The position numbers and the translations under genes were made by a program. Positions 8,692-17,721 of a DNA stretch of 64,000 bases are shown piece by piece. The notes beneath the pieces were generated by a model. The model saw only the letters and a list, made by a program, of their open reading frames with translations, searched no databases and was not told where the DNA came from. This stretch comes from Clostridiales bacterium. Its GTDB lineage: Bacteria; Bacillota; Clostridia; Christensenellales; Aristaeellaceae. The DNA is taken from contig SFJH01000002.1 in NCBI GenBank assembly GCA_004555155.1, positions 1 through 64,000 of the forward strand, read 5' to 3'. How positions within the stretch are numbered: the stretch's first letter is position 1; every line of letters starts with the position of its first letter.

Positions 8692-9561
8692 CTATCTTCT
8701 GTAAATTCTGAGCTGGCCGGTCACAACCTGAACGTCAAAAGGCAGCCCGTCATACAGCTCGCCGTCGATCTGCACCGTCGCGGGCGGATCGAACAGCGCC
8801 TTCAGCCGCCCGGCGCGTTCATGGCGCGTATAGCGCTGCCGGAGAATCCTGCCCTGCACCAGCCGAACCAGCGCGCCCGGAATCATGGCCTTGCTCACGT
8901 CCTCCACCATCACCACATCCAGCAGGCCGTCGTCCACCACCGCATCCGGACAGATGCCGATGCCGCCGCCGATCCGCCGCCCGTTGCAGGCGCAGACGAT
9001 CAGGCCCCGATGCTCCTTCCGCTCACCGTTGAATTCCGCCCGGAACCGGTAGAATTGGAAATGGATCAGCGCCATGATCAGGGATGCAAAGTAGTTCAGA
9101 CTGCCCTTGAGGAACTTCGCCCGATAGCTGCGCTTGAGAATCTCCACATCAATGCCCGCTCCAATGACGTTCAGCCCGCGAACGCCCGCACATTCCAGGA
9201 AATCCGTGGGCCTGGGCTTCGCAGACAGCAGCACGTCCAGCGCACCCTCGGGGGTCTGGGGAATTCCGATGGCCGCGGCAAAATCGTTGCCCGAGCCGCA
9301 AGGAATCAGCCCCAGATTCACTCGCGCCGGATCCGCGAGGCCGTTGAGCACCTCGTGCACGGTGCCATCGCCGCCCATGGCCACGATATCGCATTCGCCG
9401 CGGCCGGTCAGTTCCCTGGCAATGCGCGTGGCGTCCCCGTGCTCCGACGTCTCCCAAAAACAATAAGCAACGCCCGACGCCTTCAGCTTTGCCTCAATCG
9501 CGCTGCGAAAGCGTTGTGCCCTGCCCTTTCCGGCCACTGGATTGTAGATAAAATTCAGCAT
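8692..9561 (-). CDS. Diacylglycerol/sphingosine kinase-family lipid kinase (YegS/DgkB-like)
   Basis: A 289-residue soluble lipid kinase. The DAGK catalytic domain opens with the P-loop-like NPVAGKGRA and contains the nucleotide-binding MGGDGTVHEVLNGL and PCGSGNDFA motifs; the C-terminal beta-sandwich follows. Members phosphorylate diacylglycerol or related lipids, recycling lipid from membrane or teichoic-acid turnover. The start at 9561 is preceded by GGGGAAGGG; the frame extends to 9609 without a ribosome site. Bases 9610-9799 hold no gene and no clear promoter. Confidence 0.88.
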   Translation of the reverse strand: MLNFIYNPVAGKGRAQRFRSAIEAKLKASGVAYCFWETSEHGDATRIARELTGRGECDIVAMGGDGTVHEVLNGLADPARVNLGLIPCGSGNDFAAAIGIPQTPEGALDVLLSAKPRPTDFLECAGVRGLNVIGAGIDVEILKRSYRAKFLKGSLNYFASLIMALIHFQFYRFRAEFNGERKEHRGLIVCACNGRRIGGGIGICPDAVVDDGLLDVVMVEDVSKAMIPGALVRLVQGRILRQRYTRHERAGRLKALFDPPATVQIDGELYDGLPFDVQVVTGQLRIYRR

Positions 9562-9799
9562 AGCCCTTCCCCTGCCTGGCGGCCTATAGGGGAAAAGCAG
9601 GAGGGTCATCCCTGACCAGACGAATGGATGGGGTGCGAATCGTTGTCATATCCTGACTCATGGGGGAAGAGAGGATTGGATACATGAGGGTATATCCTTG
9701 TAACAGATGACCCGCCCTGCTTTATGATCCTATAATAACCGCGAAATATCAACTGGATATAAACGGATCCCGGAAAAATGTTAACTTTCAAAGAATCGA

Positions 9800-11170
9800 T
9801 CAGGCCGCCTCGCGGGTGACGTTGCGAATCCACTTGTCGCCGCGGAGCCGGATGAAGGCGATCAGCCACTTGAAGCACTGGTCGATGCGCGTGCACAGGA
9901 AGACGATCGGCAGCGGCGCATGGAACACGAACGCCGCCAGCAGCGTGGCCGGAAGCACCACCAGCCAGCCGCAGATCATATCGACCATCGCGACGAAGCG
10001 GCTGTCTCCCGCGCCGCGGTTGATGCCGACAAAGCAGCTGGCATGATAGCTGGTGCCGATCAGCGTGACCGACAGAATCGCGATCATGGCGACGCTCAGG
10101 CCGTACACCTCGGGATCGGCCGACGATCCGTAGAGCCGCGTAAAGGGCTCTCTCAGCGCAAATACCAGCGCGGCCATCACCAGGCCGATGATGAAGAACA
10201 TGATCTGAATGGTTTTCGAGTAGGCTCTGGCCAGATCATAGTCGCCCTTGCCCACCGCTTTGCCCACCATCACGCAGGCGCCGCCCGCCAGGGCAAAGGT
10301 GAACATCGTGCCCAGATTGGCCATGCTGGAGGCGATGTTGTTCGCCGCCATGAACGCTGCGCCCATCTGGCCAATGATCGCGGACTTGATCATGCCGATC
10401 AGCGCCCACTGCATGTCGGTCAGACCCACCGGCAGGCCATATCGCATGTAATCCCGCGCCAGCGTTCCGTCCACGCACAGCAGATCCTTCGGCCGAAACT
10501 CCAGCTGCTTCTGAACGGCGAAGACATAGACGCAGACCACGATCATCTCCACAATGCGGGTGATGAGCGTCGCCAGCGCGGCGCCGCGCACGCCCATGGC
10601 CGGCAGGCCCAGACGGCCGAAAATCAGCACGTAATTCAGCCCGATGTTCACAAACAGCGCAATCACCGTCGTGACCAGCGTAATGCGCACGATCTCGATG
10701 GAGCGCAGCATGCCGATCAGCGCCGTGGTAATCGCAAAGGGCAGATATGTAAAGCAGACGATGGCGAAATACTCCAGCGCCAGCGCGACGGCCTCCGTCT
10801 CCTCCCCCTTGATCACGATGCCGACCACCGCCTCCGGGAAGAGCCTCGCCACCGCCACAAACGCCACCGCCACCAGCGCGCAGAACCACAGCACCACCGA
10901 GAAGATTCTCCGGATGCGCGCCATGTCCTTCTTGCCCCAGTACTGGGCGATCAGCACCGCCGAGCCGCTGACCAGACCGGTCATCGTGGCGGTGTAGAAC
11001 GCCGTAATGCTGTTCACCTGCGAGACCGCCGCCTGCGCGACGGTGTGGTTGGGCAGCAGAGACACCATGATGTCGTCCGCCACCACCACCAGAAAGCTCA
11101 CCAGCGCCTGAAATGCCGCCGGCAGAGAAATCCGCAGAATCGTGCGGTAAAATTCCCGATCCCGAATCAT
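9800..11170 (-). CDS. MATE family multidrug/cation antiporter
   Basis: A 456-residue membrane protein with about twelve hydrophobic segments in two MatE halves. Typical family stretches include the N-terminal LRISLPAAFQALVSFLV and SVALIGTSYH-like helices; MATE proteins expel drugs or metabolites using sodium or protons. Its ATG overlaps the stop of the upstream MFS gene by four bases (ATGA), so it is the second gene of a two-carrier operon. Substrate cannot be read from sequence. Confidence 0.92.
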   Translation of the reverse strand: MIRDREFYRTILRISLPAAFQALVSFLVVVADDIMVSLLPNHTVAQAAVSQVNSITAFYTATMTGLVSGSAVLIAQYWGKKDMARIRRIFSVVLWFCALVAVAFVAVARLFPEAVVGIVIKGEETEAVALALEYFAIVCFTYLPFAITTALIGMLRSIEIVRITLVTTVIALFVNIGLNYVLIFGRLGLPAMGVRGAALATLITRIVEMIVVCVYVFAVQKQLEFRPKDLLCVDGTLARDYMRYGLPVGLTDMQWALIGMIKSAIIGQMGAAFMAANNIASSMANLGTMFTFALAGGACVMVGKAVGKGDYDLARAYSKTIQIMFFIIGLVMAALVFALREPFTRLYGSSADPEVYGLSVAMIAILSVTLIGTSYHASCFVGINRGAGDSRFVAMVDMICGWLVVLPATLLAAFVFHAPLPIVFLCTRIDQCFKWLIAFIRLRGDKWIRNVTREAA

Positions 11171-12363
11171 CGATTATCCGCTCCCCAATACTTTTTCCGC
11201 AGTACCGTCAAACCCGCGATCATCAAAAGCGGGAAAACCATCGCGGCCAGCACGCCCATCTTCAGATTGCCGCCCGCCAGCGAGGATGCCGCGCCAACCA
11301 CGGCCGGCCCCAGACTTCCGCCCAGATCGCCCGCCAGCGCCAGCAGCGCGAACATCGCCGTGCCGCCGTTTTTCAGGCTGACCGTAGCCACGCTGAACGT
11401 GCCCGGCCACATGATGCCCACCGACAGTCCGCACAGACCGCAGCCCAGCAGGCCCAGCATCGGATTTCCGCTCAGCGAAGCCAGCAGATAGCAGACCACG
11501 CACAGCGCGCCGCTGAACAGCATGAACTTCGTCAGATCCACCCGCTCGCTGAACTTCGCATAGAACATGCGCGCGCCGCCCATCAGGATGGCAAACACAC
11601 AGGGACCGGCGAGGTCGCCCACCACCTTGGTCACGTGCAGCGCAGACTCCGTGTACGCCGAAGCCCACTGGGACATCGACAGCTCCGACGCGCCCGAGCA
11701 GACCATCAAAAGCGCCAGCAGCCAGAACAGCCGGGAGCGCATCAGCTGGCCGATGCGCATTCCCTCGCCCTCTGCAGTGATGGGATTGATCGGCACCACA
11801 ATGAAGTTGAAGATATTGACCAGCGGCACCAGCGCCCAGAAGAACGCCAGCAGCTTCCAGTTCTCCACGCCAAAGATCACAAAATACGCCGTCGAAAGCG
11901 CCACCACCGCCACTACGCCCCAGCAGTAGAACGAATGCAGCAGGCTCATCTGCGCGTCCTTCTTCTCGGTGGGACAGGCCTCGGCAATGGGGCTGACCAG
12001 CACCTCGCACAGGCCGCCGCCCACGGCATAGAAGAACACCGCGACGATCAGTCCCGCAAAGGGATCCGCGAACAGCTCCGGGAACACCGCCAGTCCCGCA
12101 ATGCCCACCACATTGGACACGTGCGCCGCGATCATGCAGGCGCGATAGCCGATTCTGTCCACAAACTTTGCCGCAATGAAATCCACCGCCAGCTGAATTC
12201 CGAAATTGATGGAGGCCAGCATGGCGATCCGGCTTAGCGAAATGCCGTACTGCCGCTCAAAGGTCAGAAACAGGAGCGGCGCAAAGTTGTTGGCGATGGC
12301 CTGTGTGATATATCCCATATAACAGGCAATCATGGTGTGCTGAAAGTTGGAGCTCTTCCGCAT
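11167..12363 (-). CDS. Major facilitator superfamily transporter
   Basis: A 398-residue twelve-helix MFS carrier. The DRIGYRACMIAAHV segment after helix 2 is the family's loop 2-3 motif region, and a long central loop divides two six-helix halves. Substrate unknown; the sugar-porter or NarK motifs are not seen. The start at 12363 has AGGAGGAAGAG upstream; a longer frame to 12429 runs into the promoter. It leads an operon with the MATE gene. Confidence 0.88.
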   Translation of the reverse strand: MRKSSNFQHTMIACYMGYITQAIANNFAPLLFLTFERQYGISLSRIAMLASINFGIQLAVDFIAAKFVDRIGYRACMIAAHVSNVVGIAGLAVFPELFADPFAGLIVAVFFYAVGGGLCEVLVSPIAEACPTEKKDAQMSLLHSFYCWGVVAVVALSTAYFVIFGVENWKLLAFFWALVPLVNIFNFIVVPINPITAEGEGMRIGQLMRSRLFWLLALLMVCSGASELSMSQWASAYTESALHVTKVVGDLAGPCVFAILMGGARMFYAKFSERVDLTKFMLFSGALCVVCYLLASLSGNPMLGLLGCGLCGLSVGIMWPGTFSVATVSLKNGGTAMFALLALAGDLGGSLGPAVVGAASSLAGGNLKMGVLAAMVFPLLMIAGLTVLRKKYWGADNR

Positions 12364-12400
12364 ATCTCTCTTCCTCCTGAGTTCAGGCTCACTCCGCATT

Positions 12401-12429
12401 AGTATAGCATTCGACACACAAAGCGTCAA
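12401..12429 (-). promoter_or_regulatory. Promoter of the MFS-MATE operon
   Basis: Minus-strand TTGACG (12424-12429), 17-base spacer, TATACT (12401-12406). Confidence 0.75.
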
Positions 12430-12446
12430 TTCGCCCGCCTGCTTCT

Positions 12447-12644
12447 TTACTTTTCCTTATAATAGAGCAAACAATGGCAGTATCCCTCAAAGTTCTCGTC
12501 CGCAATCTGATCGCGGAATTCCTTGCACATGCACTTGTTTTCCTCTGTGCGCTGCAGCCTGCAGGGGCAGTAGCCGCCGGTGCGCTTCAGGCCCTCCTTG
12601 ACGCTCTGAACGATCTCCTGGTTTTCATTGAGACGAATCTTCAA
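12447..12644 (-). CDS. Ferredoxin:thioredoxin reductase catalytic-chain-like protein
   Basis: A 65-residue protein with three Cys-X-Cys motifs: CPCR, CMC and CHC at residues 26/28, 38/40 and 56/58. This order is the signature of the FTR catalytic chain, where four cysteines hold a [4Fe-4S] cluster and two form the redox disulfide. The spacings (9 and 15) differ from plant FTR but are usual for short anaerobe homologues. A TTG start at 12644 is preferred because AAGGGAGAG lies 6 bases upstream; a GTG at 12662 overlaps the GTPase stop but has no such site. It is cotranscribed with the Tet(M)-like GTPase. Confidence 0.82.
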   Translation of the reverse strand: MKIRLNENQEIVQSVKEGLKRTGGYCPCRLQRTEENKCMCKEFRDQIADENFEGYCHCLLYYKEK

Positions 12645-12658
12645 AACAATCTCTCCCT

Positions 12659-14605
12659 TCACTTCATCAATTTGGGACAGTGCATATATCCCTCCGCTTC
12701 GCTCCAGGGCACGGTAAACCCCGCCCCGTGGGAGCAGAATACGCTGGACGCAGGCTGCTCCAGATCGCCGTCGGGATCATATCCCGTCCGGGCGATCACC
12801 TCCTGCGCGTCGTGGCAGACGTCGTAGCCGTCCATCCGGAAGACGGCGCTGCCCTCGCCATGGGTGAACGCCCGCAGCGCGATGCCATAATCGGCAAAAG
12901 TGGCCACGGGGCCCCGGCCGCAGATGCGCGCATCCCCTCCCAGCATTTCCGGCGCGTCAAATTCGCCCGCAAGCACAGGAATATCCGCCATTACCCGCCC
13001 GGCAAATTCGGAAGGCACCACGATTTCAAACCGGTAAAACGGCTCCAGCAGCACATTCTGCGCCTGCATCAGTCCCTGACGAATGGCGCGATAGGTCGCC
13101 TCGCGGAAGTCTCCGCCCTCGGTGTGCTTCAGATGCGCCCGTCCGGCCGTCAGCACAACGCGCACGTCCGTCAGCTCCGCGCCGGTCAGCACGCCGCGAT
13201 GGACGCGCTCGAACACGTGCGTCCGAATCAGATTCTGATAGTTGGCCGCCAGATGATCCACGTGGCACTCGCTGGCGAAGGAGATCCCGCTGCCGCGGGG
13301 CGCAGGCTCCAGCCTCAGATTGACCTCGGCATAGTGGCGCAGCGGCTCATAGTGGCCATAGCCCATCGACGGAGCGGAAAGGGTCTCCCTGTACAATACG
13401 CGCGGCGGCGAAAAGCATGCCTGGATTCCGTAGCGCGTCCGCAGCAGCTCCTCCAGGATTTCCAGCTGTACCGGGCCCATCACCTGCACGAGGAGCTCCC
13501 GGGACAGCGGATCATATCGCACGCCCAGCTGGGGATCCTCATCCTCCAGCAGCTTAAGCGCCTCCATCAGCACGCTCTCCTGCACGCCCTCCGCCGGAGT
13601 CACCCTGGCCGCCAGCGCAGGCCGGGTCTCAAACTCGCTCCGCCCGACGACGGTGCGGACGCCGTCTTTCACGCCGAGCCGGTCGCCGCAGCGCGGAACG
13701 CTCAGGCCGGTCAGCCCCACCGCGTCGCCCGGCAGCGCCTCCCCGACAATCTCGTAGCGTCCTCCCCGATACACGCGGATCTCATGGATTTTCTCGGCCT
13801 GATCCCCGAAGACAAACCCATCCCGCGGCGCAAGCCGACCTGCAAGCATCCGCACGTAGACCACGCGCTTTCCCTTCGGATCCCGGCGCACCTTGTACAC
13901 CCGCGCATCCAGAGGGCCGTCCGGCGCGCGCTCCCCGTCGGGCAGCAGCGAATCCAGCGCGTCCAGCAGCATCTCCACGCCCTCGCCGGTCATCGCAGAG
14001 CCCTTCAGCACCGGCACAGCCTCTCCGGCCTGAAAGGCGCGGCTCAGCGCCCGGGCGCAGTCCCCTTCGTCGAAATCGCCCGAGAGGTATTTTTCCAGAA
14101 ATCCCTCGTCCAATTCCGCCACCTGTTCCGGATCGGCGGGCATCGGAACGAGCCCCGCCTTCAACCGGAGCCGGGCCTGATCCAGCGCGTGCGCCGGGTC
14201 TGCGTTCGGCAGATCGCACTTGTTCAGAAACAGGATGACCGGCACGTTCCACTTTTGCGCCAATCTCCACAGCATCACCGCGTGAGGCCGCACACCCCCG
14301 GATGCGTCCACCAGCAGCACCGCCGCGTCCAGCGCCGCAAGCGCGCGCTCCGCCTCTGCGGAGAAGTCCACATGCCCGGGCGTGTCGATCAGCGTATACC
14401 GGTGTCCATTGTGTTCAAACGCCGCCTGATCGCAGAATACCGTAATGCCCCGCGCCCGCTCGATCTCAGCGGCGTCCAGCGCCGTATCGCCATGATCGAC
14501 GCGCCCCAGCGCCCGCACCGCGCCGGTGCGGTACAGAATCTGCTCTGAAAGGGTCGTTTTGCCCGCATCCACATGCGCCAGTATTCCGATTGTCCGGTTT
14601 CTCAT
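12659..14605 (-). CDS. Tet(M)/EF-G-like translational GTPase (ribosomal protection family)
   Basis: A 648-residue GTPase with G1 AHVDAGKTT (residues 10-18), G3 DTPGH, G4 NKCD, then EF-G domains II-V. Overall length and order match the tetracycline ribosomal-protection proteins (about 640 residues). Those bind the ribosome and release the drug. The C terminus ends with CSHGAGFTVPW, a form seen in diverged chromosomal relatives rather than in acquired Tet(M), and base composition is like the neighbours. Resistance is therefore possible but not shown; it may be a housekeeping ribosome factor. Coupled to the FTR-like gene downstream. Confidence 0.85.
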   Translation of the reverse strand: MRNRTIGILAHVDAGKTTLSEQILYRTGAVRALGRVDHGDTALDAAEIERARGITVFCDQAAFEHNGHRYTLIDTPGHVDFSAEAERALAALDAAVLLVDASGGVRPHAVMLWRLAQKWNVPVILFLNKCDLPNADPAHALDQARLRLKAGLVPMPADPEQVAELDEGFLEKYLSGDFDEGDCARALSRAFQAGEAVPVLKGSAMTGEGVEMLLDALDSLLPDGERAPDGPLDARVYKVRRDPKGKRVVYVRMLAGRLAPRDGFVFGDQAEKIHEIRVYRGGRYEIVGEALPGDAVGLTGLSVPRCGDRLGVKDGVRTVVGRSEFETRPALAARVTPAEGVQESVLMEALKLLEDEDPQLGVRYDPLSRELLVQVMGPVQLEILEELLRTRYGIQACFSPPRVLYRETLSAPSMGYGHYEPLRHYAEVNLRLEPAPRGSGISFASECHVDHLAANYQNLIRTHVFERVHRGVLTGAELTDVRVVLTAGRAHLKHTEGGDFREATYRAIRQGLMQAQNVLLEPFYRFEIVVPSEFAGRVMADIPVLAGEFDAPEMLGGDARICGRGPVATFADYGIALRAFTHGEGSAVFRMDGYDVCHDAQEVIARTGYDPDGDLEQPASSVFCSHGAGFTVPWSEAEGYMHCPKLMK

Positions 14606-14692
14606 TCTTCTCCGTCCTCAAACGCTTTTCTCAAAACAGAGCTGCCGCACCACAGGCGACAGCTCGCAATGTTGCCAAATCCGGTTTTTCAG

Positions 14693-15571
14693 TTAATCGA
14701 CGTCCTCCGCGATCTCCTTTGGCGGCTCGTCCAGCTGCTGCGGATTGCGCAGCATTCCATTGAACATGCGGAAGGCCGAAGCGTAGTAATACCCGTCGCA
14801 GATGCGCTCGTCCATCACCAGCGTGTAGTTCATGTACTTTTTGGTCTCCACGCTGCCATCGGTCTTCACGCTGCGCTTCTTCTCGGTAATGCCGAAGGCC
14901 AGAAACACCGGAACGTTGCCGAAGTTGTAGATGTGATGGTAAATCGGCGGCAGGCCCAGGCTGGCCATGGACGTGATAAACAGCGAGCCATGGAACGGCG
15001 AGAGCCGCTTGAGCTTCATCGGCAGCAGTCCGAAATAGTCCAGCACGCGAAGCATCCAGAACGCGAACTTCTTCAGCAGTCCCGGAATGTAATCCAGTAT
15101 CTTTGCCAGATCGTCGAAGTTCGTCGTCTCGTTCTTTGCTTCCTCGATCAGCTTTTCGGTAATCTCATACACCTGCGCAGCCGTCGCGTCCAGCGGATAG
15201 ACCATGGAGATCACCGAGTCGGGCGAGTTGAGCTTCATCTCCTTCTTCACGCACAGCATCGCCTCGAAATGATCCCTCGCAAAGATCTTCTGTCCGGAGA
15301 CAAACCGGTTCAGGCCCGGCCGCTGGGACACCAGCCGAACATAGCACGCCAGCAGCACGTGCATCACCGTGAAGTTCGGCATGCCCTGCCTGCGCTTCTC
15401 CTGAACATACTTTTCGATGGCGTCCATCTCCGCCACGCCCCTGAAGCTGTTGCAGGCGTCGCAGCGCTGCGGCATGATGTACGGCATGATCTTCATCATC
15501 GGGCTCAGCGAGCGCAGCAGTCTTCCGTCGTTGCGATCTCCGAAACGCCTTTTTCTCTTCTTGTTTTCCAA
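14693..15571 (-). CDS. Chloramphenicol-acetyltransferase/E2-fold protein lacking the catalytic histidine
   Basis: About 292 residues resembling the catalytic domain of 2-oxoacid dehydrogenase E2 and chloramphenicol acetyltransferases, without lipoyl or subunit-binding domains. The C-terminal motif reads MDERICDGYYYA where E2/CAT enzymes have H-x-x-x-D-G; the aspartate and glycine are kept but the histidine position is Glu. It is probably not a normal CoA acyltransferase. The start is uncertain: a TTG at 15571 follows GGGGTGATAGGA, which matches the anti-Shine-Dalgarno well; a GTG at 15580 is also possible. Its own promoter lies at 15663-15691. Confidence 0.7.
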   Translation of the reverse strand: MENKKRKRRFGDRNDGRLLRSLSPMMKIMPYIMPQRCDACNSFRGVAEMDAIEKYVQEKRRQGMPNFTVMHVLLACYVRLVSQRPGLNRFVSGQKIFARDHFEAMLCVKKEMKLNSPDSVISMVYPLDATAAQVYEITEKLIEEAKNETTNFDDLAKILDYIPGLLKKFAFWMLRVLDYFGLLPMKLKRLSPFHGSLFITSMASLGLPPIYHHIYNFGNVPVFLAFGITEKKRSVKTDGSVETKKYMNYTLVMDERICDGYYYASAFRMFNGMLRNPQQLDEPPKEIAEDVD

Positions 15572-15662
15572 TCCTATCACCCCATCGCAGATTGTCGTTT
15601 TGTATCGATCCCCGCTTCCTTTTCACCCTCATTCGGAATATGCGGACATACATTTCTTCAAT

Positions 15663-15691
15663 ATTATACATCGAAATGCGAGTCAGTTCAA
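15663..15691 (-). promoter_or_regulatory. Promoter of the E2-fold gene
   Basis: Minus-strand TTGAAC (15686-15691), 17-base spacer, TATAAT (15663-15668); the leader to the start codon is roughly 80 bases. Confidence 0.75.
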
Positions 15692-15762
15692 GTCATTCAG
15701 GCGCCGGAAGGCCTTCAGGCCAACATTTTTCCGCAGAAATCCCATTCCTGCCAAATCAGCTA

Positions 15763-15791
15763 TTGCCGCGGAATTGAAGACATGTTATAAT
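15763..15791 (+). promoter_or_regulatory. Promoter of rhaA
   Basis: TTGCCG (15763-15768), 17-base spacer, TATAAT (15786-15791). No clear operator repeat is seen around it. Confidence 0.7.
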
Positions 15792-15860
15792 ACAGATCAG
15801 AAGAATTGGCAGATTCGTTTATTCTTTTTTCATATTCACTGACAAGGAGGATATTTTATT

Positions 15861-17108
15861 ATGGAGAGATTCGAAAGCGCAAAGGAACGTTACGCCCGGT
15901 TTGGCGTAGATGTCGAGGCGGCGCTGAAGGCCGCCGCCTCCAAGCCCATCTCCATTCACTGCTGGCAGGGCGACGACGTCACCGGCTTTGACCAGCGCGA
16001 CGGCGGCGCCAGCGGCGGCATCCAGACCACCGGCAACTATCCCGGCCGCGCCCGCACCTTCGAGGAGCTGAAGGCCGACTTCAACAAAGCCGCCAGCCTG
16101 ATTCCCGGCAAAAAGCGCATCAATCTGCACGCCTGCTATGCCGTGTTCGGCCCGGGCGAGTGGGTGGATCGCGACCGGATTGAATACAGGCACTTTGCGC
16201 CCTGGGTGGAATTCGCCAGGGAGAACGGCTACGGCATCGACTTCAACCCCACCTGCTTCTCCCATCCCATGGTGAAGGACGGCCTGACCCTGTCCAGCCC
16301 GGATGCGTCCGTGCGCCGCTTCTGGATCGACCACTGCAAGGCCACCCGGCGCATCGCAAACGAGATCGGCGCGCAGCTGAACGACAAGGTGCTCAACAAC
16401 GTCTGGATCCCCGACGGCCTGAAGGATGTTCCCGCCGACCGGCTGGGCCCGCGCCAGCGTCTGAAGGCTGCGCTGGACGAGATCTTCGCCGAACCGCTGC
16501 CGAATGTGATCGACTGTGTGGAGAGCAAGGTCTTCGGCATCGGCCTGGAAAGCTACACGGTGGGTTCCAACGAGTTCTACATGAGCTATGCCGCCTCCCA
16601 TCCCGGCGTGTACAATCTGCTGGACAACGGCCACTATCATCCCACGGAGGTCGTCAGCGACAAAATTCCCGCGCTTCTGTGCTTCTTCGACAAAATTCCG
16701 CTGCACGTCACCCGCAGCGTGCGCTGGGATTCCGACCATGTCGTGATCCTGGAGGACGAGCTGAAGGAGATCATGAAGGAGATCGTCCGCAACGACGCGC
16801 TGGACAAGGTTCTGATCGGCCTGGACTTCTTCGACGCCTCCATCAACCGCGTCGCCGCCTGGGTCGTCGGCACCCGCAACGCCCAGAAGGCGCTGCTGTG
16901 GGCGCTGCTCCAGCCCCACGACCGGCTCAAGGCGCTGCAGGACCGCTCCGAATTCACCGAGAAGCTGGTGCTGATGGAGGAGTGCAAGACGCTCCCCTTC
17001 GGCGACATCTGGGAGGAATACTGCCGCCGCGAAGGCGTTCCCGCCACCGAGAGCTGGTACGGGGAAGTCGCGCAGTACGAAAAGGACGTGCTCTCCAAGC
17101 GCGGATAA
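15861..17108 (+). CDS. rhaA: L-rhamnose isomerase
   Basis: A 415-residue TIM-barrel isomerase that converts L-rhamnose to L-rhamnulose, with Mn2+ or Zn2+. Length matches E. coli RhaA (419). Family stretches include SIHCWQGDDVTGFD near the N terminus, GIDFNPTCFSHPM, and the metal-site region LDNGHYHPTE with SVRWDSDHVV. AAGGAGG precedes the ATG. No rhamnulokinase or aldolase is adjacent; the FGGY kinase at 54.8 kb is too far away to pair by position. It has its own promoter. Confidence 0.95.
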   Translation: MERFESAKERYARFGVDVEAALKAAASKPISIHCWQGDDVTGFDQRDGGASGGIQTTGNYPGRARTFEELKADFNKAASLIPGKKRINLHACYAVFGPGEWVDRDRIEYRHFAPWVEFARENGYGIDFNPTCFSHPMVKDGLTLSSPDASVRRFWIDHCKATRRIANEIGAQLNDKVLNNVWIPDGLKDVPADRLGPRQRLKAALDEIFAEPLPNVIDCVESKVFGIGLESYTVGSNEFYMSYAASHPGVYNLLDNGHYHPTEVVSDKIPALLCFFDKIPLHVTRSVRWDSDHVVILEDELKEIMKEIVRNDALDKVLIGLDFFDASINRVAAWVVGTRNAQKALLWALLQPHDRLKALQDRSEFTEKLVLMEECKTLPFGDIWEEYCRREGVPATESWYGEVAQYEKDVLSKRG

Positions 17109-17109
17109 A

Positions 17110-17153
17110 CAAAAAAAATCACAGCGCCGCCCGAGCTTCCCGTGGCGGCGCTG
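17110..17153 (-). terminator. Terminator between rhaA and the 135-residue gene
   Basis: A 10-bp perfect GC-rich stem (17122-17131 with 17144-17153); the minus strand continues in eight T. It serves the minus-strand gene that ends at 17177; rhaA may end in the same hairpin. Confidence 0.8.
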
Positions 17154-17176
17154 CTGCTATGCCGCGCTTCGCTGCG

Positions 17177-17584
17177 TCAGTCAAAGTCCACATAGTGGGC
17201 GAAAACATGCGCCCGAAATCTCCGTCTGCCGCGGCTCCCGGACAGATCCAGCGCTCCGGGGAGCACAAACCGCAGCTCCCTCGCCAGAATGTCCCGATCA
17301 GACTGTTCGTGGTGCGCAGGCAGCAGGATGATTCTCTGCCCGCGGGGAAACTCCTCATCCACGTCGTTCAGCTCATACAGTCTGACAGCCATCGCCACGC
17401 GCTTTCCCGGACACACGCCGCGCACGCGCACATTGATTTCCACGATATGTCCCCGTCCGTCCGGCCGAACCTCCGCTATGGTGCAGGCCAGCCTGTCGCT
17501 GCAGCCGTCGATGGTCATGATTTCCGATTTTCGCTCCGGTTCTGTCGGCTGACTGAGCATGGTTGGTTTGCCGTTGACTTCCAT
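17177..17584 (-). CDS. Uncharacterised protein (135 residues)
   Basis: I do not recognise this protein with confidence. It has no signal peptide or membrane segment and looks like an all-beta soluble domain: a strand pair around CTIAEVRPDGRGHIVEINV, a VCPGKRVAMAVRLYE segment, an RGQRIILLPAH segment and an RFRAHVFAHYVDFD end. The alternating pattern suggests a single compact beta-sandwich. The start at 17584 is preceded by GGAGG; the upstream extension to 17704 crosses the methyltransferase terminator. It is monocistronic between two terminators. Confidence 0.6.
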   Translation of the reverse strand: MEVNGKPTMLSQPTEPERKSEIMTIDGCSDRLACTIAEVRPDGRGHIVEINVRVRGVCPGKRVAMAVRLYELNDVDEEFPRGQRIILLPAHHEQSDRDILARELRFVLPGALDLSGSRGRRRFRAHVFAHYVDFD

Positions 17585-17679
17585 GGATGAACGCCTCCCC
17601 GCCTTTTCCACGGCGCCCTGCGCCGTATGTAGCCCATGCCCCCGAGGCATACTATGCTTTGCCCTTTCAAGGCGTGCGG

Positions 17680-17712
17680 AAAAGCCGCCGGATGATTCGC
17701 TCATCCGGCGGC
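17680..17712 (-). terminator. Terminator of the methyltransferase gene
   Basis: A 12-bp perfect stem (17684-17695 with 17701-17712), loop of five, then TTTT on the minus strand. Confidence 0.75.
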
Positions 17713-17721
17713 CTCTGTTCT

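Noticed and set aside
9610..9799. Possible small gene or promoter between lipid kinase and MATE genes
   Set aside because: Frames here lack ribosome sites and protein-like composition; a TATAAT on the plus strand faces away from both genes.
12659..14605. Acquired tetracycline resistance gene
   Set aside because: The protein is of the ribosomal-protection family, but no mobile element, leader peptide or composition change flanks it and its C terminus is of the diverged chromosomal type, so resistance is not claimed.
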